DNA of 8,891 nucleotides from Desulfovibrionaceae bacterium (GTDB lineage Bacteria; Desulfobacterota; Desulfovibrionia; Desulfovibrionales; Desulfovibrionaceae), in assembly GCA_009783115.1 (NCBI GenBank), contig WRHT01000047.1:1-8891 (forward strand), in the 5' to 3' direction. The notes beneath the pieces were generated by a model. That model searched no databases. It saw only the letters and a list, made by a program, of their open reading frames with translations, and was not told where the DNA came from. Below, in pieces: positions 6,072 to 8,891 of this stretch. A program made the position numbers and the translations under genes. Each line of letters starts with the position of its first letter. Position 1 is the first letter of the stretch.

Positions 6072-7980
6072 ATTCCGGGTATTCCTCTCCCAGGTAGGCC
6101 TCAATGACCTTGGGATCTTTGCGGATGGCCTCCGGCGGGCCGTCGGCGATGCAGATCCCGTATTCCAGCACCCAGATGTTCGAGCATACGCCCATGACCA
6201 CTTTCATGTCGTGTTCGATGAGCAGGATGGTCAGTCCGAAATCCTGGCGGATGTCCTGGATGAGTTCCATTAGGTCCTGGGTTTCGTAAGGGTTCATGCC
6301 GGCGGCGGGCTCGTCCAGGAGTAGGAAGCGCGGCTCGGTGGCCAGGGCGCGGGCGATCTCCAGGCGGCGCTGTTTGCCGTAGGGCAGGGAACCTGCCGCC
6401 TCACAGGCTTCGTCGTCCAGCCCCAGGCGTTTTAGCAGCCGCATGGCCGCCTCCCGCATGGCCGCGTATTCCCGCCGGCTGGCGGATAGTTGCAGGCCGG
6501 GCATCCACCATTGGCTTTTCTGGCGAACGTGGAAGCCGACCAGGACGTTCTGCAGGGCGCTCAAGGTGGGGAAAAGCCGGATGTTTTGGAAGGTCCGGGC
6601 GATGCCCCGCTTGCAGACCAGGTGCGGGGGCAGGCCGGTGATGTCCGCGCCCTGGAAGAGGATTCGTCCCTGGGTGGGTTTGTAGAACCCGCTAATCAGG
6701 TTGAAGACCGTGGTCTTTCCGGCGCCGTTGGGGCCGATTAGTCCGGCGATGCAGCCTGTTTTCACGGACAGGTTCAAATTTTTCACGGCGGTCACTCCGC
6801 CGAAGCGCATTCCGGCCTTACGCAGTTCCAAGATGAATTCGTTTTCCCCCGGGATAGCGGCCTGTGCGCGAAACGTGGTTTCCGCCTCCTGGATGGAGAA
6901 GCTTTTTGCCGGCGGCGGAGGGGCGGAGGTTTTGGCGAAACGGCGCCACAGGCGCAGGGGCGTGTCCCAGGCCAGCTCGCGCATGCCCATGATGCCTTCG
7001 CGCCGGAAAATGATGATCAGCATCAGGGCCATGGAGAAGATGACCATGCGCATGCCTGGGATGCCGGGGATCAGGATGAAGCCGAGGTTTATTTCCTCTT
7101 CCACGATGCGCAGCCATTCCAGGAGCACGGTGATAATGATGCCGGCGATGACGCTGCCCGTGATCGATCCCAGGCCGCCGGCCACGGCGATCATCAGGAT
7201 GTTGAAGGTCAGGAGGAAGCTGAACATTTTTGGATCAATGGTGGAGATGAGGCAGGCGGTGAGCGCCCCGCCCACTCCGGCGAAGAAGGCCCCAATGGTG
7301 AAGGAAAGGGCCTGCTGGCGGAAGGTGTTGATTCCCATGGTCTTGGCGGCGATCTGGTCGTCGCGGATGGCCTTGAGGACGTTGCCGGAATTGCTGCGCA
7401 ACAGGCTGACCACAAAATAAAGGGTGAAAAGCAGCCAACCGTAGTTCCACCAGAGAGTGGAAAATTTGGGAATGCCCTTGATGCCTAGGGAACCGTTGGT
7501 AATGGGCGTGGCATTGGTGATGAGCACCCGGATGATCTCGGAAAAGCCCAGGGTGGCGATGCCCAGGTAGTCGCCCCCCAGGCGCAGCACGGGCAGGGCG
7601 ACGATCAACCCGGCCAGGGCCGCGCATATCCCGCCGGCGATGACGGCCGGGAAGAAACCAAGTTCCATATGGGAAAAAGGCCAGATGATTGGTTCCAGGA
7701 TCCACATGGCCTCTTTGTAGGCCGGGGTGAGAACGCAGAGGGAGCAGACATAGGCCCCGATGGCCATGAACCCGGCATGGCCCAGGGAGAACATGCCGGT
7801 GAAGCCGTAAATCAGATTAAGGGACAGGGCCAGGATGATGTTGATGGCAATGAGGTTGAGGATTTGGATTTTGTAGGGGTCCAGAAAGGCCTCGGCTCCG
7901 GCCAGGCCGAGCATGAGCAGTCCGCCCGCAGCCAGGAAGAGCGCGGCTTCGTAAGCCGGCCGCGGGCGCTGGGCGGACAT
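6064..7980 (-). CDS. Fused permease-ATPase LivM-LivG of a branched-chain amino acid ABC transporter
   Basis: One 638-residue polypeptide carries both the LivM membrane permease and the LivG ATPase, which are separate proteins in E. coli. Residues 1-330 are LivM: multiple hydrophobic helices, the NLIYGFTGMFSLGHAGFMAIGAY stretch (55-77), LRLGGDYLGIATLGFSEI (132-149) and the ATPase-contacting loop AIRDDQIAAKTMGIN (204-218). A Pro/charged linker covers about 331-380. LivG follows: Walker A GPNGAGKT (416-423), RGIARTFQNIRLF (458-470), signature-region LPYGKQRRLEIARAL (532-546), Walker B FLLLDEP (552-558), D-loop GMNP and switch H590. The signature departs from LSGGQ in the way usual for LivG. The frame is open for 89 further codons upstream, but that part is His/Arg-rich and lies inside livH. 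ATG 7980 has a strong ribosome binding site and shares one base with the livH stop (TGATG). Such fusions are known in other bacteria. Nothing looks broken. Confidence 0.93.
   Translation of the reverse strand: MSAQRPRPAYEAALFLAAGGLLMLGLAGAEAFLDPYKIQILNLIAINIILALSLNLIYGFTGMFSLGHAGFMAIGAYVCSLCVLTPAYKEAMWILEPIIWPFSHMELGFFPAVIAGGICAALAGLIVALPVLRLGGDYLGIATLGFSEIIRVLITNATPITNGSLGIKGIPKFSTLWWNYGWLLFTLYFVVSLLRSNSGNVLKAIRDDQIAAKTMGINTFRQQALSFTIGAFFAGVGGALTACLISTIDPKMFSFLLTFNILMIAVAGGLGSITGSVIAGIIITVLLEWLRIVEEEINLGFILIPGIPGMRMVIFSMALMLIIIFRREGIMGMRELAWDTPLRLWRRFAKTSAPPPPAKSFSIQEAETTFRAQAAIPGENEFILELRKAGMRFGGVTAVKNLNLSVKTGCIAGLIGPNGAGKTTVFNLISGFYKPTQGRILFQGADITGLPPHLVCKRGIARTFQNIRLFPTLSALQNVLVGFHVRQKSQWWMPGLQLSASRREYAAMREAAMRLLKRLGLDDEACEAAGSLPYGKQRRLEIARALATEPRFLLLDEPAAGMNPYETQDLMELIQDIRQDFGLTILLIEHDMKVVMGVCSNIWVLEYGICIADGPPEAIRKDPKVIEAYLGEEYPEYA
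6083..6087 (-). promoter_or_regulatory. Ribosome binding site of livF
   Basis: On the minus strand GAGGA lies 11 bp before the ATG at 6071-6069, inside the last codons of livMG. The spacing is slightly long. It supports the short LivF start over the upstream ATG at 6104. Confidence 0.45.
6838..6990 (-). other. Inter-domain linker of the LivM-LivG fusion
   Basis: This encodes about residues 331-381, between the last LivM helix (ending FRREGI) and the first LivG strand (FILELRKAGMRFGG). It includes APPPPAK (353-359) and a charged Gln/Glu/Ala-rich segment. It has the look of a flexible cytoplasmic tether, with no stop codon or frameshift in it. Confidence 0.6.
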
Positions 7981-8891
7981 CAGATTTTGTCCTCCAGCTT
8001 CGCGCCCATGAGCCCGGTGGGTTTGAACAGAAGAATGAGGATGAGGAGGGTGAAGGCGAAAGCGTCGCGGTATCCGGAAAGCTGCGGATAAACGGCGATG
8101 ATGATGATTTCCATGCCCCCGAGGATCAGCCCGCCGATCATGGCTCCGTGAATGGAGCCGATGCCGCCGAAAACCGCCGCGATAAAGGCCTTTAGGCCTG
8201 GGGTAATGCCCATGTAAGGATGGATCTGGGGGTAGCGCAAGGCCCACATTATGCCGGAGGCCGCGGCCAGGGCTGAACCCAGGGCAAAGGTCAGGGCGAT
8301 GATCTTGTCAACCGAGACCCCCATGAGCCTGGTGGTTTCAATGTCGCGGGAGATGGCCCGCATGGCCAGGCCGGGCTTGGTGCGGTTGATGATGAAGAGC
8401 AGGCCGAGCACCAGGACCAGGGTAATGGCCGGAACCACTAGGCTCAGGGGCAGGATGCGCACGCTGCCTTCGGCCAGGAGCATGGGGGTCATCAGCCAGT
8501 CCGGCTGTAGCACCGGCCGCGGCAGTCCGGTAAAGAGCACCACGCTCAGGCTTTCAATGAAAAAGGAAATGCCGATGGCGCTGATCAGGGCGGAGATGCG
8601 CGGCGCGGCTCGCAGGGGCCGGTAGGCGATGCGGTCCACCACGATGCCGCAGAAGCTGGCGGCGGCGATGGCGGTGACCAGGGCCAGGGGCCATGGCAAC
8701 TGGAAAGAGGCTGGAGCAAGAAAGGTGAAATAGAGGCCACAGGCCGGGAAAAGCAGCAGCAGCCCCAGGACGGGCGGGGGCGGGCGGCGGCGGAAGCCGC
8801 GGACGATGCCGTGAATGACGTAAAAAGCCGCGGCGATGAAAAAGCAGGCCACCCCGGCCGGCATGAAGGCCACGGTGGTGAAAAATACGAA
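7980..8891 (-). CDS. livH: Branched-chain amino acid ABC transporter permease LivH (5' end outside window)
   Basis: This is the other membrane permease of the importer, partner of the LivM domain. The visible 303 residues end at a TGA that shares its last base with the livMG start. Family landmarks are IAYRPLRAAPRISALISAIGIS, the ATPase-contact loop AMRAISRDIETTRLMGVSVD, PYMGITPGLKAFIAAVFGG followed by IGSIHGAMIGGLILG, and the C-terminal LLFKPTGLMG. The first LivH helix and its NFAHG motif are missing. The frame stays open to the window edge, reading FVFFTTVAFMP across 8891-8859, so the gene should continue to the right. A GTG at 8873 could be called as a start but would cut off conserved sequence. 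The visible part is already about as long as whole E. coli LivH (around 308 residues). This points to an extra hydrophobic hairpin with an RRRPPPP loop before the YRPLR region. Confidence 0.9.
   Translation of the reverse strand, partial: FVFFTTVAFMPAGVACFFIAAAFYVIHGIVRGFRRRPPPPVLGLLLLFPACGLYFTFLAPASFQLPWPLALVTAIAAASFCGIVVDRIAYRPLRAAPRISALISAIGISFFIESLSVVLFTGLPRPVLQPDWLMTPMLLAEGSVRILPLSLVVPAITLVLVLGLLFIINRTKPGLAMRAISRDIETTRLMGVSVDKIIALTFALGSALAAASGIMWALRYPQIHPYMGITPGLKAFIAAVFGGIGSIHGAMIGGLILGGMEIIIIAVYPQLSGYRDAFAFTLLILILLFKPTGLMGAKLEDKI
7991..7995 (-). promoter_or_regulatory. Ribosome binding site of livMG
   Basis: On the minus strand GGAGG lies 10 bp before the ATG at 7980-7978, within the last codons of livH. 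This perfect core decides the start against the longer open frame that begins at 8247. Confidence 0.6.

Noticed and set aside
6701..7420. 239-codon plus-strand open frame opposite livMG
   Set aside because: Met/Arg/Ser-rich shadow of the hydrophobic LivM coding strand, without ribosome binding site or family motifs.
410..7703. Nine GGATCC sites, more than expected by chance
   Set aside because: They fall in different reading frames and fit common codon pairs here (GAT, GGA-TCC, AGG-ATC). No spacing pattern suggests a repeat family or element.
7981..8247. 89-residue N-terminal extension of the LivM-LivG frame
   Set aside because: The extension lies within livH in another frame and is His/Arg/Pro-rich. 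A GGAGG site and the TGATG overlap place the start at 7980.
8871..8873. GTG at 8873 as the livH start
   Set aside because: The frame remains open to the window edge and the conserved first helix and NFAHG motif are absent, so the real start should lie outside the window.

Overview
The window is GC-rich, densely coded bacterial DNA. It looks like a sulfate-reducing member of the Desulfovibrionales/Desulfobacterota. The main clue is a pair of genes that closely match the QrcC and QrcD subunits of the type I cytochrome c3:menaquinone oxidoreductase (Qrc), a complex characteristic of that group. This is judged by eye from motifs and remembered family sequences; no database search was run.

The plus-strand half (1-5336) begins with a short tail of an upstream gene, probably qrcB. 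It continues with qrcC (16-Cys iron-sulfur protein, 27-794), qrcD (NrfD-type membrane quinone-site subunit, 801-2057) and a 1090-residue fusion protein (2064-5336). The fusion joins an endonuclease Q-type PHP nuclease to a complete UvrD/PcrA-like superfamily 1 helicase. These genes are separated by only 6-8 bp and are probably co-transcribed. Qrc passes electrons from periplasmic c3 cytochromes to menaquinone for sulfate respiration. The fusion protein is predicted to nick DNA 5' of deaminated bases and unwind from the nick.

The minus-strand half (5367-8891) is a branched-chain/hydrophobic amino acid ABC importer operon read towards the first half. Its order is livH (running off the right edge), a fused livM-livG gene (permease plus ATPase in one polypeptide), then livF. 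Start and stop codons overlap at both junctions (TGATG and ATGCTTGA). The substrate-binding protein gene (livK type) is not in the window and may lie upstream of livH. The two gene clusters converge with 30 bp between their stop codons.

No RNA gene, insertion sequence, CRISPR array or origin was seen, and no intergenic stretch exceeds about 30 bp. No promoter is visible, because both transcription units appear to start outside the window. The most interesting item is the nuclease-helicase fusion. It ends in QMNLF, a good match to the bacterial sliding-clamp binding motif. Its ribosome binding site lies in a small hairpin whose loop holds the qrcD stop codon. Together these suggest a self-contained, clamp-directed repair enzyme for deaminated DNA, translated in coupling with a respiratory operon.
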